In this document: piece by piece, positions 1-8,640 of the stretch
How the letters are laid out: each line of letters begins with the position of its first letter
Position numbering within the stretch: the stretch's first letter is position 1
Assembly (NCBI RefSeq): GCF_000316665.1
Contig: NC_019678.1
Coordinates: 4,030,001-4,094,000 of the forward strand
Length of the DNA stretch: 64,000 bases
From: Rivularia sp. PCC 7116
Lineage (GTDB): Bacteria; Cyanobacteriota; Cyanobacteriia; Cyanobacteriales; Nostocaceae
Direction: 5' to 3'
Position numbers and translations under genes: made by a program
The notes under the pieces: model-generated
What the model was told of the DNA's origin: nothing
Databases searched by the model: none
Seen by the model: only the letters and a program-made list of their open reading frames with translations

Positions 1-668
1 TTTCCTGAAGCATTAGTAACTAAACGTACTACTTTAGCCGAAGTTTTCACCGTCACATTATCGTATTTTTTGATTGTAGGATAAATCCCCGTATCTTCCG
101 AATCAGTTCGCCCTTGTTTACCAACTCCGATAGGCAGATAAGCAGGATTTAAACCTTGTTTAGAAATGCGAGTACAAATATCTTCTATTTGGGGTTCGCT
201 ATCAACTGTAGGTAATGGAAAATCCTCACTACGAGAAGGTTCAGTTAAATCGTTGCCGACATTTCCGTGGACTTGATAGAGTTTTTCAGCTTCTGTATAG
301 TAAGGTTCAAAATCCTTGTATTTAACTTCCCATTCCGGGGAAAAGCCATCCTGATGTTGAACTTTTTCAAAATCCTTTTCCCGTAATCGTTGCAATACAC
401 CACTATAAATTTTGGTATTACCACCTACAGAATAATTAGTTTGAGGAAAAAAACTATCTTCTTCTTCGTACCATTTTTCCGGTGCATAGAAACTTTCTTT
501 TTTAAAGACTTCTACATCAACTAACTGCGAACTTCCTTTTTCTAAAAAATCTCCTTGTTCCAAAACAAGAATCTTTTTCCCAGTAGGTGCTAGTTTACGC
601 GCTAAAGTTCCTCCACCAGCACCAGTCCCGACAATAATTACATCATAATGTTGGTCGTCAATAATCAT
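1..668 (-). CDS. GMC family oxidoreductase, N-terminal part (runs off the window)
   Basis: About 222 codons are visible, starting at an ATG at 668 and continuing past the left edge without a stop. Close to the N-terminus the protein reads DVIIVGTGAGGGTLARKL, the dinucleotide-binding G-x-G-x-x-G motif of FAD enzymes, ending in the LVLEQG acidic strand. Further on SVGGNTKIYSG resembles the second FAD-contact segment of glucose-methanol-choline oxidoreductases. Known for the family: FAD-dependent oxidation of alcohols or sugars; the substrate cannot be read from this part. It lies 121 bases downstream of the oxidase subunit III gene on the same strand, separated by heptamer repeats, so co-transcription is possible but not shown. 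Confidence 0.85.
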   Translation of the reverse strand, partial: MIIDDQHYDVIIVGTGAGGGTLARKLAPTGKKILVLEQGDFLEKGSSQLVDVEVFKKESFYAPEKWYEEEDSFFPQTNYSVGGNTKIYSGVLQRLREKDFEKVQHQDGFSPEWEVKYKDFEPYYTEAEKLYQVHGNVGNDLTEPSRSEDFPLPTVDSEPQIEDICTRISKQGLNPAYLPIGVGKQGRTDSEDTGIYPTIKKYDNVTVKTSAKVVRLVTNASG

Positions 669-745
669 TTTTAGTTGTTAGTTGTTAGTTATTAGTTGTT
701 GGGTATGGGGCATGGGGCATGGGGCATTGGTAATTGGTAATTGAC
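669..745. repeat. Short tandem repeats (GTTAGTT and GGGGCAT heptamers)
   Basis: Tandem GTTAGTT-type units are followed by three GGGGCAT-type units. These low-complexity heptamers recur between genes throughout the window, for example near 18400, 34040, 47700, 56250 and 59310, and are typical of heterocystous cyanobacteria. Confidence 0.85.
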
Positions 746-789
746 AATAAAATCAGTGAAATCAGTGAAATCCATCTAATCCGTGATAA

Positions 790-1434
790 TTATTGCCAAA
801 GGTAAAGAAGCACGAATAAAACAATCCAAATTACGTCAACAAAGTGCCAGAATAATGAAGTGGCATCTACACCATAGTGACCGTTTTTGTAATTGTCTGG
901 AATAAAGGAACGAACTAACATATTTAGCTGCAATACAACACCTGTAAAAACATGTAAGCCGTGGAAACCAGTTAGTAAGTAAAACATTCCACCGAATACA
1001 CCAGATGTAAAGCCGAATTCTAAACCGCTCCATTCAACTGCTTGTCCGTAAAGGAAGTAACTTCCCATAGCCATTGTTAATAACCAAAAAAGGCGAAAGC
1101 GCCAAATATGATGGTTTTTTAGTTCCCTCTCAGCAAAGTAAATCACGAAGCTACTAGAAACTAGAATTATTGTATTTATGAATGGTTCTCTAACTTCTAG
1201 CCCTTCAACTCCTGGAGGTAGCCAATCTACGGCTGTTGTTTTATAAACAATATACCCCGCGAAAAAGCTTAAGAAAATTACGCTTTCCGACAACAGAAAT
1301 GCGATGAAGCCAAACATGCTGTTGCCTTCTTCATCATGCTCGTGAGTCGCTACATTCGCGTGATTAATTAGCTGTAATTCATCGAATGTATTCTCATGTT
1401 CTAACTGTATCGTTTTGCCGTCTGTAGTACTCAT
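790..1434 (-). CDS. ctaE: Terminal oxidase subunit III
   Basis: A 214-residue integral membrane protein with a soluble N-terminus and several transmembrane helices. MFGFIAFLLSESVIFLSFFA (about residues 40-59) and the C-terminal SLFWHFVDVIWIVLFVLLYL are characteristic of heme-copper oxidase subunit III, including the W-H-F-V-D segment. It is the last oxidase gene of a minus-strand operon in the order subunit II, I, III; 145 bases filled with TTAACCT-type heptamers separate it from subunit I. Subunit III stabilises the complex and is not catalytic. Length is normal for the short cyanobacterial form. Confidence 0.95.
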   Translation of the reverse strand: MSTTDGKTIQLEHENTFDELQLINHANVATHEHDEEGNSMFGFIAFLLSESVIFLSFFAGYIVYKTTAVDWLPPGVEGLEVREPFINTIILVSSSFVIYFAERELKNHHIWRFRLFWLLTMAMGSYFLYGQAVEWSGLEFGFTSGVFGGMFYLLTGFHGLHVFTGVVLQLNMLVRSFIPDNYKNGHYGVDATSLFWHFVDVIWIVLFVLLYLWQ

Positions 1435-1450
1435 AACAAATAATATTTCA

Positions 1451-1513
1451 GGTTAAAGGTTAAAGGTTAAAGGTTAGAGGTTAAAGGTTAGAGGTTAGAG
1501 GTTAAAGGTTAGA
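1451..1513. repeat. Heptamer tandem repeat (GGTTAAA/GGTTAGA)
   Basis: Roughly nine tandem copies of a seven-base unit lie in the gap between the subunit I and III genes. The same unit read on the other strand (TTAACCT) recurs at 10131-10182 and 17770-17787. Confidence 0.9.
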
Positions 1514-1579
1514 ACTAATAGTTTTGACAAATTTATTCTTCCCCCTCTACTCCCTCTACCCCTTCTTCCCCCTCTCTAA

Positions 1580-3289
1580 TTAATTAAGTTCTGAAGCATT
1601 CGCGACTAAATCTTCTGGTTTCGATTTACCGTAACCGTATGGTTCTTCTAATACAATGGGAAGCTGTTTTTCAAAGTTTTCTACGGGTGGTGGTGAGGAT
1701 ACTAACCATTCCAAACCAATTGCACGCCAAGGATTATCCGATGCTTTTTTACCGTCAATCCAAGAACTTATAACGTTAAGTAAAAACGGTAATGTAGACA
1801 TTCCTAAAATAAATGCGCCAACACTAGCAACTACATTCCAACCTAAATATTCTGGATCGTAAGAAGCAACTCGACGGGGCATTCCTTGCAATCCTAATGG
1901 GTGCATGGGGAAGAAATTTAAATTAGCACCAATGAAGGTTAACCAAAAATGTAGCTTACCTAAACCTTCGTAATACATCTTTCCAGTCATCTTAGGGAAC
2001 CAGTGATAGATGGCTGCATAGATACCCATCACTACCGCACCGTAAATAACATAGTGGAAGTGCCCAACGACGAAGTAAGTATTGTTAACGTGAATGTCGA
2101 TGGGAACCGAGGAAAGCATGATACCGGTGATACCTGCAAATACAAACATCACTAATCCACCCAATGCAAACAACATTGGTGTATCTAAGCGTAATTTACC
2201 TCCCCAAATTGTTCCTAACCAAGCAAATACTTTAATTCCTGTGGGTACCGAAATCAGCATTGTGGAGAACATGAACAGCATCCGCATCCAGCCTGTGGTA
2301 CCGCTAGCATACATGTGGTGAACCCATACCACTGCGCTTAATCCAGTGATAATTAAGGATGAAACTGCAACTACCTTATAACCAAATAAAGGTTTGCGAG
2401 AGTAAACGGGAAATATCTCTGAAAAGATTCCGAAGATAGGTAGTATAATTACGTAGACTGCTGGATGAGAATAGAACCAGAAAAAGTGCTGGTATAATAC
2501 CGGGTCGCCGCCTTGTACGGGGTCGAAAAATGCAGTACCTACCGTTAAGTCAAACAATAGCATTACCGCACCAGCAGTCAAAGCAGGCAATCCAAATAAT
2601 TGAATCATCTGAGCGCTTAAGACTGTCCATACATAAGCAGGCATTTTGAAAAAGCCCATTCCTGGCGCTCTCATCCGGAAAATAGTAGTAACAATATTAA
2701 CCGCGCCTAAAATGGATGAAACACCCGATAATGCTACAGCTACTAACCATAAGAGTTCTCCATTAACCAAGTTACCTGTGGGATTCTGAGTACTTACAGG
2801 AGGATAAGACCACCAACCTGCTTGTGCTGAACCGCCAGGAACGAAGAAACTCGCCATAAGTACGATGCCGAACAGGGGCACCATCCAAAAAGCTAAAGCG
2901 TTCAGGCGAGGAAATGCCATATCTTTAGCACCAATCTGCAAAGGTACGAGATAGTTCGCTAAGCCTGCCAATATGGGGAAAGTCCACATAAATAGCATTA
3001 ACGTTCCATGCATCGTAAACATTGAGTTGTAAACGGTGCGATCTACTAAGTCAGATTCAGGAGTCATTAATTCACCCCTGATTATCATGGCAAGTATTCC
3101 ACCAAGCAAGAAAAATATAAAGGCTGTAACTATATATTGAATACCAATTACTTTATGGTCGGTACTAAAAGTAAAATAGGTCTTCCACGTTGTCGGTGGA
3201 TGAGGATGGTGTGTTTGATGCTGTGGTTGACTCTGAGGTTGATGTTGCTTTTTTACAACCTCAGTGTTTTTTGATTGAGTGTTAGTCAT
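1580..3289 (-). CDS. ctaD: Heme-copper oxidase subunit I, A2-type (YSHPAV motif)
   Basis: A 569-residue polytopic protein with a His/Gln/Pro-rich N-terminal tail (residues 13-32). Heme and copper ligands are present: H94 (low-spin heme, TMHGT), H275 and Y279 in YSHPAVY (CuB and the cross-linked tyrosine), H324/H325 (VWVHHMYASG), H410 and H412 (VVGHFHY). The usual GHPEVY is replaced by YSHPAVY, so the key glutamate of the D-channel is missing, which by the accepted classification marks an A2-type oxygen reductase. Together with the CuA-less subunit II this points to the cyanobacterial alternative respiratory terminal oxidase rather than the housekeeping cytochrome c oxidase. Reduces O2 to water and pumps protons. 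Confidence 0.95.
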   Translation of the reverse strand: MTNTQSKNTEVVKKQHQPQSQPQHQTHHPHPPTTWKTYFTFSTDHKVIGIQYIVTAFIFFLLGGILAMIIRGELMTPESDLVDRTVYNSMFTMHGTLMLFMWTFPILAGLANYLVPLQIGAKDMAFPRLNALAFWMVPLFGIVLMASFFVPGGSAQAGWWSYPPVSTQNPTGNLVNGELLWLVAVALSGVSSILGAVNIVTTIFRMRAPGMGFFKMPAYVWTVLSAQMIQLFGLPALTAGAVMLLFDLTVGTAFFDPVQGGDPVLYQHFFWFYSHPAVYVIILPIFGIFSEIFPVYSRKPLFGYKVVAVSSLIITGLSAVVWVHHMYASGTTGWMRMLFMFSTMLISVPTGIKVFAWLGTIWGGKLRLDTPMLFALGGLVMFVFAGITGIMLSSVPIDIHVNNTYFVVGHFHYVIYGAVVMGIYAAIYHWFPKMTGKMYYEGLGKLHFWLTFIGANLNFFPMHPLGLQGMPRRVASYDPEYLGWNVVASVGAFILGMSTLPFLLNVISSWIDGKKASDNPWRAIGLEWLVSSPPPVENFEKQLPIVLEEPYGYGKSKPEDLVANASELN

Positions 3290-3377
3290 TTCAATTTAAG
3301 ATTTAAGATTTTGGATTATCCGTAAACGATTAACAATAAATATGACTGGTTACTGATAACTGCTCACTGTTAACTGA

Positions 3378-4286
3378 TTAATCGTGATAATTAACCACAG
3401 GAGGTTCTGCTGGTTTAACTGTTGCCCAATTAGTATCGATTGCTTGCTCTGATTTTCTTTTGTATTCAGACATTGCTTGGTTATAGGCTGGAGAAGGTTT
3501 CTGTTTAGAAGCCTCTTTTAACCATTGGTTGTATTTCTCTGGAGATTCGACAACCACATCAGCCTGCATTGCTGCGAAATAAGTACCGCTATATTGAGAA
3601 TCACGCAGTCTATATTTACCTTCGAGAATAGGAGTAAACTCAAAATTGATTGTTTCGTTGGGGATAACATCTTGCTTTACCCGAAATGCAGGAATATAAA
3701 ATCCATGTATCACATCTTCTGATTTCAGGGTTAGATAAGCTCTTTGATTTACAGGTAAATGTAATTCCGTACTGCTGATATTTTGCTCGGGATAGTTGAA
3801 AATCCAAGCCCACTGTTTCGATATTACTTCAATTTTTTCTGAATCTTTAGGTAATTCTGAATTTGTTGAGATTGGTGCCGCGTTAGCCGATTTCATACCT
3901 ATCGATGTATGCTGATGCTCCATCGGAGAGAGAATTGACATTTGGTCGTAGATTTGGTAACTATAGACTCCAATCCAAATCACTAATACAAATGGAATTG
4001 CTGTCCATACTACTTCTAGGGTAATATTGCCCTCTACATGCGGACCATCGCTAATATCGTACTTACCTGCACGATTGAAGATAATTGAATATATCAGCGC
4101 TCCCGTAACTCCTAGAAAAATAAATGCTCCTAAAGTCACCAAAAAGCTGAATAAATCATCAACTAATAGAGATTCTGCTGTAGCTTCAGGGGGAAGCCAA
4201 GTATACGATAATTGTCCTATCCCTAGACTCACAATAGCCAGGAAAATTGTAGCGATCGCTAACAATATAATTTTACGTCTTGTCAT
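3378..4286 (-). CDS. ctaC: Oxidase subunit II lacking the CuA ligands (quinol-oxidase-like)
   Basis: A 302-residue protein with two N-terminal membrane helices (about 7-25 and 46-68, and another hydrophobic stretch at 94-110) and a cupredoxin-fold periplasmic domain. In canonical subunit II the C-terminal CuA site reads C-x3-C-x3-H-x2-M; here the aligned stretch is YRLRDSQYSGTYFAAM (225-240), so both cysteines and the histidine are D229, S233 and F237. H194 (VIHGFYIP) and M240 remain. Without CuA the enzyme should not take electrons from cytochrome c in the usual way; a quinol donor is the inference. First oxidase gene of the operon, 84 bases downstream of a DUF2231 gene and 88 upstream of subunit I. 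Confidence 0.93.
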   Translation of the reverse strand: MTRRKIILLAIATIFLAIVSLGIGQLSYTWLPPEATAESLLVDDLFSFLVTLGAFIFLGVTGALIYSIIFNRAGKYDISDGPHVEGNITLEVVWTAIPFVLVIWIGVYSYQIYDQMSILSPMEHQHTSIGMKSANAAPISTNSELPKDSEKIEVISKQWAWIFNYPEQNISSTELHLPVNQRAYLTLKSEDVIHGFYIPAFRVKQDVIPNETINFEFTPILEGKYRLRDSQYSGTYFAAMQADVVVESPEKYNQWLKEASKQKPSPAYNQAMSEYKRKSEQAIDTNWATVKPAEPPVVNYHD

Positions 4287-4336
4287 TACTAATAATTGTT
4301 AGTAGTTAGTAGTTAGTAGTTAGTGGTTAGTGGTTA
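4287..4336. repeat. TAGTTAG heptamer repeat
   Basis: About five tandem TAGTTAG/TGGTTAG units occupy the gap between the second DUF2231 gene and the subunit II gene. Nothing else is visible there. Confidence 0.8.
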
Positions 4337-4370
4337 TATTTTTAACCTTTAACCTTTAATCAATTCCCAA

Positions 4371-4970
4371 TTATTTCAATAAAGTATTGGGATCTTGTCC
4401 CGATTGCAATAAATTATCTGCGGTATTGTGTATACCAAATTCACCAGCCATATGCGCTCCTAATGTTCCGTGGAGATACATTACAAACATAATGACTAGC
4501 CCTACGAGTAAATAACTCAACTGGACTTGCAAAGTCTTATCCTTACAAAATTTGAAGCGTTGAAATCCTCGCCAAACAGCCATGCCAACTATAAAAGCCA
4601 GCAGCAAAACTCCTCCCACACCATGCCAGAGCATTGTTTCCATTGCTCCCAATCCCCAAGCACTTTTGATATCAGGTTGAGGTTTTGCCAGCATAATTTC
4701 ATAAAAACCTGCTGCCACCGTGAAAAAAGTAATTATGGCTGAAGCCACGATATTGTACCAGCCAACATCAAAAAAATTGGCACGATTGACACGTATAGAT
4801 AGAAATTTGAAGATTGGTTTTTCTAATGTGAAAAATACACCGGCAATATCAAAAGTAATCGCAATAATAAATAGTCCCAATGTTAAATGCACTAAATTAG
4901 GATGAATTGGTATATGATATGGCAACCCATTTGCACCTATAGGCATCTGATTTATAATTTCTGTATCCAT
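4371..4970 (-). CDS. DUF2231-family membrane protein (second of a pair)
   Basis: A 199-residue protein with four likely transmembrane helices. HPNLVHLTLGLFIIAITFDI near the N-terminus is the H-P-x-x-V-H signature of DUF2231, and YLHGTLGAHMAGEFGIH near the end supplies more conserved histidines. Its ATG directly follows the TAA of the upstream paralogue with no spacer, so the two are translationally coupled. The function of DUF2231 proteins is not established; placement directly before a terminal oxidase suggests a redox or metal/heme role, which is inference only. Confidence 0.85.
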   Translation of the reverse strand: MDTEIINQMPIGANGLPYHIPIHPNLVHLTLGLFIIAITFDIAGVFFTLEKPIFKFLSIRVNRANFFDVGWYNIVASAIITFFTVAAGFYEIMLAKPQPDIKSAWGLGAMETMLWHGVGGVLLLAFIVGMAVWRGFQRFKFCKDKTLQVQLSYLLVGLVIMFVMYLHGTLGAHMAGEFGIHNTADNLLQSGQDPNTLLK

Positions 4971-5471
4971 TTATAAAGCCCCTTCTTTCACGGCTTCTAC
5001 AACTTGACTTGTATGCAATCCATACACCCAAACTAGCTTGTCTCCAAGATACACTTGAAAACACAGCAGCATTGTTAAAATTAAGCCAATTCCTAAATAA
5101 GTAACTGGTACTCTTTTGGGATAGCGGATGCGAATTACATAGCGCCATCCTGTCATTGCGGCGATAAATCCTGAAAGAGACCAACCTATTAAAGTGTGTA
5201 AATTCAGCGTTGGTTCTACTGCATCATAAGCTAATGCTAAACCAGCTTCAATTTGACCAAAAATAACTGCGATAAAAACGGAAATTGTAGCAAAAAACAT
5301 ATTCCACCAACTCACTTCAAAAAGTCGAGTGTTTTTAGTAAAATAGCCTACTACATCGCAGACAAAGGCAAATAAAACCATCGCAATCACAAAGTGAACT
5401 ACGATTGGATGAATTGTATCTGGATAAGGCAAATTATGCTCATTTAATTGCGGAATCAATTTTTCAAACAT
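4971..5471 (-). CDS. DUF2231-family membrane protein (first of a pair)
   Basis: About 166 residues starting MFEKLIPQLNEHNLPYPDTI; HPIVVHFVIAMVLFAFVCDV matches the DUF2231 N-terminal signature and four hydrophobic segments follow. The frame is open nine codons further upstream (to 5498), but the start at 5471 is preferred because AAAAGGAAA lies just before it. The gene heads the apparent operon DUF2231-DUF2231-ctaC-ctaD-ctaE and stops immediately before the next ATG. It is a paralogue of its neighbour, likely from an old duplication. The family has no proven function. Confidence 0.85.
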   Translation of the reverse strand: MFEKLIPQLNEHNLPYPDTIHPIVVHFVIAMVLFAFVCDVVGYFTKNTRLFEVSWWNMFFATISVFIAVIFGQIEAGLALAYDAVEPTLNLHTLIGWSLSGFIAAMTGWRYVIRIRYPKRVPVTYLGIGLILTMLLCFQVYLGDKLVWVYGLHTSQVVEAVKEGAL

Positions 5472-5498
5472 TTTGTTTCCTTTTACATATTTAGCCAA

Positions 5499-6300
5499 TA
5501 AATTGCTAAATCTTTCCCTTTTGTCTTAACATTTTTATGTTAGATTTCTTAACAATATTTCACTGTATTTAACCGAACAGAATTGTCTATCACTCATTGT
5601 TGTTTCGGCTACTTTTTTATTTAAATACAGAAAAATTTAAGCATTGCCAAGCGATTTTTATTTTACATAAAGAAAATATAAAGTTTGATAGATTCTTAAC
5701 AATTTGCTTTTGTGCTTTTGTAGCGATTGATGCGAATAGGCAATAGTTAATTGGTGATTGGCGGATATATAAGAATCCTATTAAGTAGGTAGTAGACGTA
5801 ATTAAATATAAGAAAATATTTCACCACGGTACTTTGCTTAAGGTTGGGAACCTCCCGTTCACTTGTATGTGCGGCTTAGTTTTGCGGAAAGAACATCTCC
5901 CCGCCAACTTCCCTTTGCACGCAATTGGCTCCGGAAGCCGACACCCCCAAATAGACTCACCGCAACGCAGTAGCTTCTCAATCTCCTTGATAAGGGAAGC
6001 AGTCGGCAGGGTGAGGTTTTATATTTAATCTGACCTAATTACTTAGCAAGAACAGTACCTTTGCTAATTTACGAGGAGTTAAAAGTATTTAATCGCCCAA
6101 ATTCTCGATTTCTTCCCGATTCCTTCTCTAGTTCTTCCCGATGATTGCTTAATTTAATAATTAGTTTCTCGGTTAAGGAAATATAAATTTCAATTTTGAA
6201 TTTCCCGTCTGCTTCGCGATTGATTTCTATATTGAATTCAATTCATCTTCCAGATAACGAGAATAAAGTAAAAAAACACTTAATTTATTGGAGTATCATC
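5499..6300. other. Intergenic region with hairpins, no gene
   Basis: Divergent gap between the oxidase operon and the next plus-strand gene. 5521-5800 is AT-rich and presumably holds the oxidase operon promoter, though I cannot pick a clear -10/-35 or NtcA box. 5825-6020 is GC-richer and looks like a structured remnant: AGGTT-GGG-AACCT forms a hairpin near 5841, and CTCACC near 5957 can pair with GGTGAG near 6010. No convincing coding frame is seen, and I could not fit it to group II intron domain V. Confidence 0.5.
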
Positions 6301-7599
6301 ATGTTCGATAAAGTTTTTGGGATAGACGATTTAGAAAGAGATATACAACAGTTTAAGCAAGATATAGAGAATGCTAAAGCAACATATATAAGTGAGTATG
6401 CTGAATATATAAATATCACAACTGACTTTGAAAATGTAGAGACGAAATATGATTTTCTTCAGGAAGAAACCGAGGCTCTTACAGTCATATTTCCTGAAGA
6501 AGATGCAGGTGAAACTCTATCAAACGTCGCCAGCGGTTTTTTCTATGCGGCAAGCGTTCTTGAAATCGTTGCTGTCATAGGCTATGTGATGAGAAGAGTA
6601 AATATGTGGAAGCTGACTAAAATTCTGGCAACCATCGACGATCTTGACGAGACAATACGAGTTCTTAGCGCAGCACCAACCAAGGCAGGGAGGGTGCTTG
6701 GCTTACAATCATTTGTTCGGGCAGCAGATTCGGCAAAAGCAGCGAAACTAGCTAAGACAGCAAAAATAGCAAAGGTAACGAGAATAGCACAAGTTTCCGC
6801 AGCAGCAGGAGCTATTCTTGGTATTGTTTCTCTTGCTTTGGATATTAGCTCAGCAGCACAGCGGAAAGAGTATCTTAAGGAACACAAACAGGAATTAAAG
6901 GAATTTCTAGATGAGTTCAATGGTTATATTGCTGATGCTAACGATGCCACCAAGAACGTAATCAATGCTTTTTTAACTTACTTCGAGGAATTAGAAATCG
7001 ACGTTGATGGGGTATTTAATCAGAATAAAGATGGATTTTTAGATGAAAGTGGAGAAGAAAAGTTTGACGACCCTGAGAATGGTTTAGTATCACAAATACG
7101 TGAAATTTTAAATGGGGCTATCAAGCGGATAGGAGAGTTGAATGCAGCTATTAAATTAGCCAATAGACGCATAGAGCGTTATATTAGCCAGGGACTAGAA
7201 GGGACTAAACTGATTGAAGAAGTTGTCTTCGATACAGAACTTCCAGAGGAATTAATTCAACGTCTCTATGTCTTCAAGTTACGAGAGCTTGGTAACACAG
7301 TCCAACAAGCAATAGAGCTATCTGGATTAGCAGAAGATATTGTCAGGAAAGTTTATGCTCGCGCTTTTTTAGACGATGGTAAAACAGTTGAAGATGCAGT
7401 TGAGCTATCTGGATTAACAGAAGACGAAGTTAGAAGAATTTTTGTAAGTAAGCTGTTAGACGATGAGCTAAATGCTGAAAATCCAGATGATGTCATCGAT
7501 GTGAGAGCTATTGCAGAAAAAGCTGGTGTTTCAGAGGAAATTGTTCGAGAAATACGCGCTCAGAAACTAGCTGCCTTCCCAGAGGACGAAGAGTCTTAA
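6301..7599 (+). CDS. Unrecognised coiled-coil protein with two hydrophobic helices and C-terminal helical repeats
   Basis: A 432-residue protein I do not recognise. The start at 6301 is chosen because GGAG at 6290-6293 sits seven bases upstream; the open frame reaches back to 6196. Layout: helical, coiled-coil-like N-terminus (1-60), hydrophobic stretch ASGFFYAASVLEIVAVIGYV (about 78-97), an Ala/Lys repeat run (about 145-165), a second hydrophobic helix AAAGAILGIVSLALDI (about 168-183), another coiled coil, then an acidic loop NQNKDGFLDESGEE resembling an EF-hand but one residue out of register. The last 115 residues hold about three repeats of a helix-turn-helix-like unit (AIELSGLAEDIVRKVYAR, AVELSGLTEDEVRRIFVS, IAEKAGVSEEIVREIRAQ). 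The next gene has a similar coiled coil/hydrophobic layout. No signal peptide. Confidence 0.75.
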   Translation: MFDKVFGIDDLERDIQQFKQDIENAKATYISEYAEYINITTDFENVETKYDFLQEETEALTVIFPEEDAGETLSNVASGFFYAASVLEIVAVIGYVMRRVNMWKLTKILATIDDLDETIRVLSAAPTKAGRVLGLQSFVRAADSAKAAKLAKTAKIAKVTRIAQVSAAAGAILGIVSLALDISSAAQRKEYLKEHKQELKEFLDEFNGYIADANDATKNVINAFLTYFEELEIDVDGVFNQNKDGFLDESGEEKFDDPENGLVSQIREILNGAIKRIGELNAAIKLANRRIERYISQGLEGTKLIEEVVFDTELPEELIQRLYVFKLRELGNTVQQAIELSGLAEDIVRKVYARAFLDDGKTVEDAVELSGLTEDEVRRIFVSKLLDDELNAENPDDVIDVRAIAEKAGVSEEIVREIRAQKLAAFPEDEES

Positions 7600-7641
7600 A
7601 AAAGATTGTTTTACACAAAGCCGGTAAATCTTTTGTAAGCC

Positions 7642-7666
7642 GTAGGGTGGACAATTTTCACCCTAC
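7642..7666. terminator. Hairpin between the two coiled-coil genes
   Basis: GTAGGGTG and CACCCTAC form a perfect 8-bp stem around a nine-base loop, 43 bases after the stop of the first gene. No clear T-run follows, so it may be an attenuator, an mRNA-stabilising stem or a repeat remnant rather than a full terminator. Confidence 0.4.
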
Positions 7667-7778
7667 CCACGGAGTTTGTGCCTAAGTCTTGAATTAAATT
7701 GAAGCAAGAAAGCTGGAATTGAGATGGGGAATTAAACACATGTTTTTGATTAAAGAGTAGTTTTTTAAGGAGTTGATT

Positions 7779-8639
7779 ATGTCGTTTTTCAAACGGACTT
7801 TTAAGAAAGCAAAGAAAGGCGTTAAAAAAGCAGTCAATAAAGTAGAAAAAGTTGTAGACGAAGGTACTAATGAAGTTAAGAAGGCTGTAGATAAAAGTGC
7901 TAGTAAAATAGATAAAGTTGCAGAGGAAGGATTTGACAAGCTAGAAAAAGGAGCTAACTTAGCTAAAGAAGGATTGGAAGAAACGGGCGATTTTCTGCTT
8001 AATAGCTCCGACAGAGAATATTGGAATAAAGAAATTTCGCATCTTAAGAATCGCTTTAATAATTTACGAGAGGAACTGAAAAATAAAGTTAATGCTTACT
8101 ACGATGTGAGGATAGATTATCAAGGAAAAGTCCATCAATTTATCACAATAAAGCAAGATACTATCGCCTTGGGGTTAGTATCTTCAGATAAATTAGATTT
8201 AGACAAAGTTATGGATAATGCCGGAATTATAGTAGATTATACAAGAGAGTTTAGTGAAAGCAATAGCGAAATTGAAGAAATTGGCAGATATACACTTGGT
8301 TTAGTATCTGCCGGAATATCTGAGATAGTGTTTGCTTCCCAGGAAGCTAAGAAAGAGGCTAAGCATCTTAATAAGCAAATTTCCCTATTAGAAGAAAATC
8401 TGGAAAAAATTAATAACAACATTGCCAATCATAAAAAAGGCATTGTTTTAATCAATCAATCTCTAACAGAAATTTTGCAGTTGTATGGAGAGGATACTAC
8501 CATAGATAACTTTGTATCAAAGCAATGTCAATTAATCTACAAGCAAGCAAAAGAATTAAAGGTTCACAGAACTATCATTAAGATGCAGAAAAAAAATGTA
8601 GCCCAGCAAGAAATAGTGGAAGCAACTGCAAACATCTAA
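7779..8639 (+). CDS. Unrecognised Lys-rich amphipathic/coiled-coil protein
   Basis: A 286-residue protein starting MSFFKRTFKKAKKGVKKAVN at 7779, with AAGGAG at 7767-7772 as ribosome-binding site. The N-terminal 75 residues are a run of Lys/Ala/Val heptad- or 11-mer-like amphipathic repeats (VKKAVDK, VEKVVDE, LEKGANL). Then follow a long coiled coil, an uncharged stretch YTLGLVSAGISEIVFA (about 168-183), and a second coiled coil. This coiled coil-hydrophobic-coiled coil layout matches the preceding gene and is reminiscent of all-helical two-component pore-forming or membrane-remodelling proteins, but there is no sequence motif I recognise. Spaced 179 bases from the preceding gene, same strand. 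An inverted-repeat element begins two bases after the stop. Confidence 0.75.
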   Translation: MSFFKRTFKKAKKGVKKAVNKVEKVVDEGTNEVKKAVDKSASKIDKVAEEGFDKLEKGANLAKEGLEETGDFLLNSSDREYWNKEISHLKNRFNNLREELKNKVNAYYDVRIDYQGKVHQFITIKQDTIALGLVSSDKLDLDKVMDNAGIIVDYTREFSESNSEIEEIGRYTLGLVSAGISEIVFASQEAKKEAKHLNKQISLLEENLEKINNNIANHKKGIVLINQSLTEILQLYGEDTTIDNFVSKQCQLIYKQAKELKVHRTIIKMQKKNVAQQEIVEATANI

Positions 8640-8640
8640 C

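Noticed and set aside
5825-6020. Group II intron 3' end
   Set aside because: I could not form a domain V helix with the expected sequence, and no reverse transcriptase is nearby.
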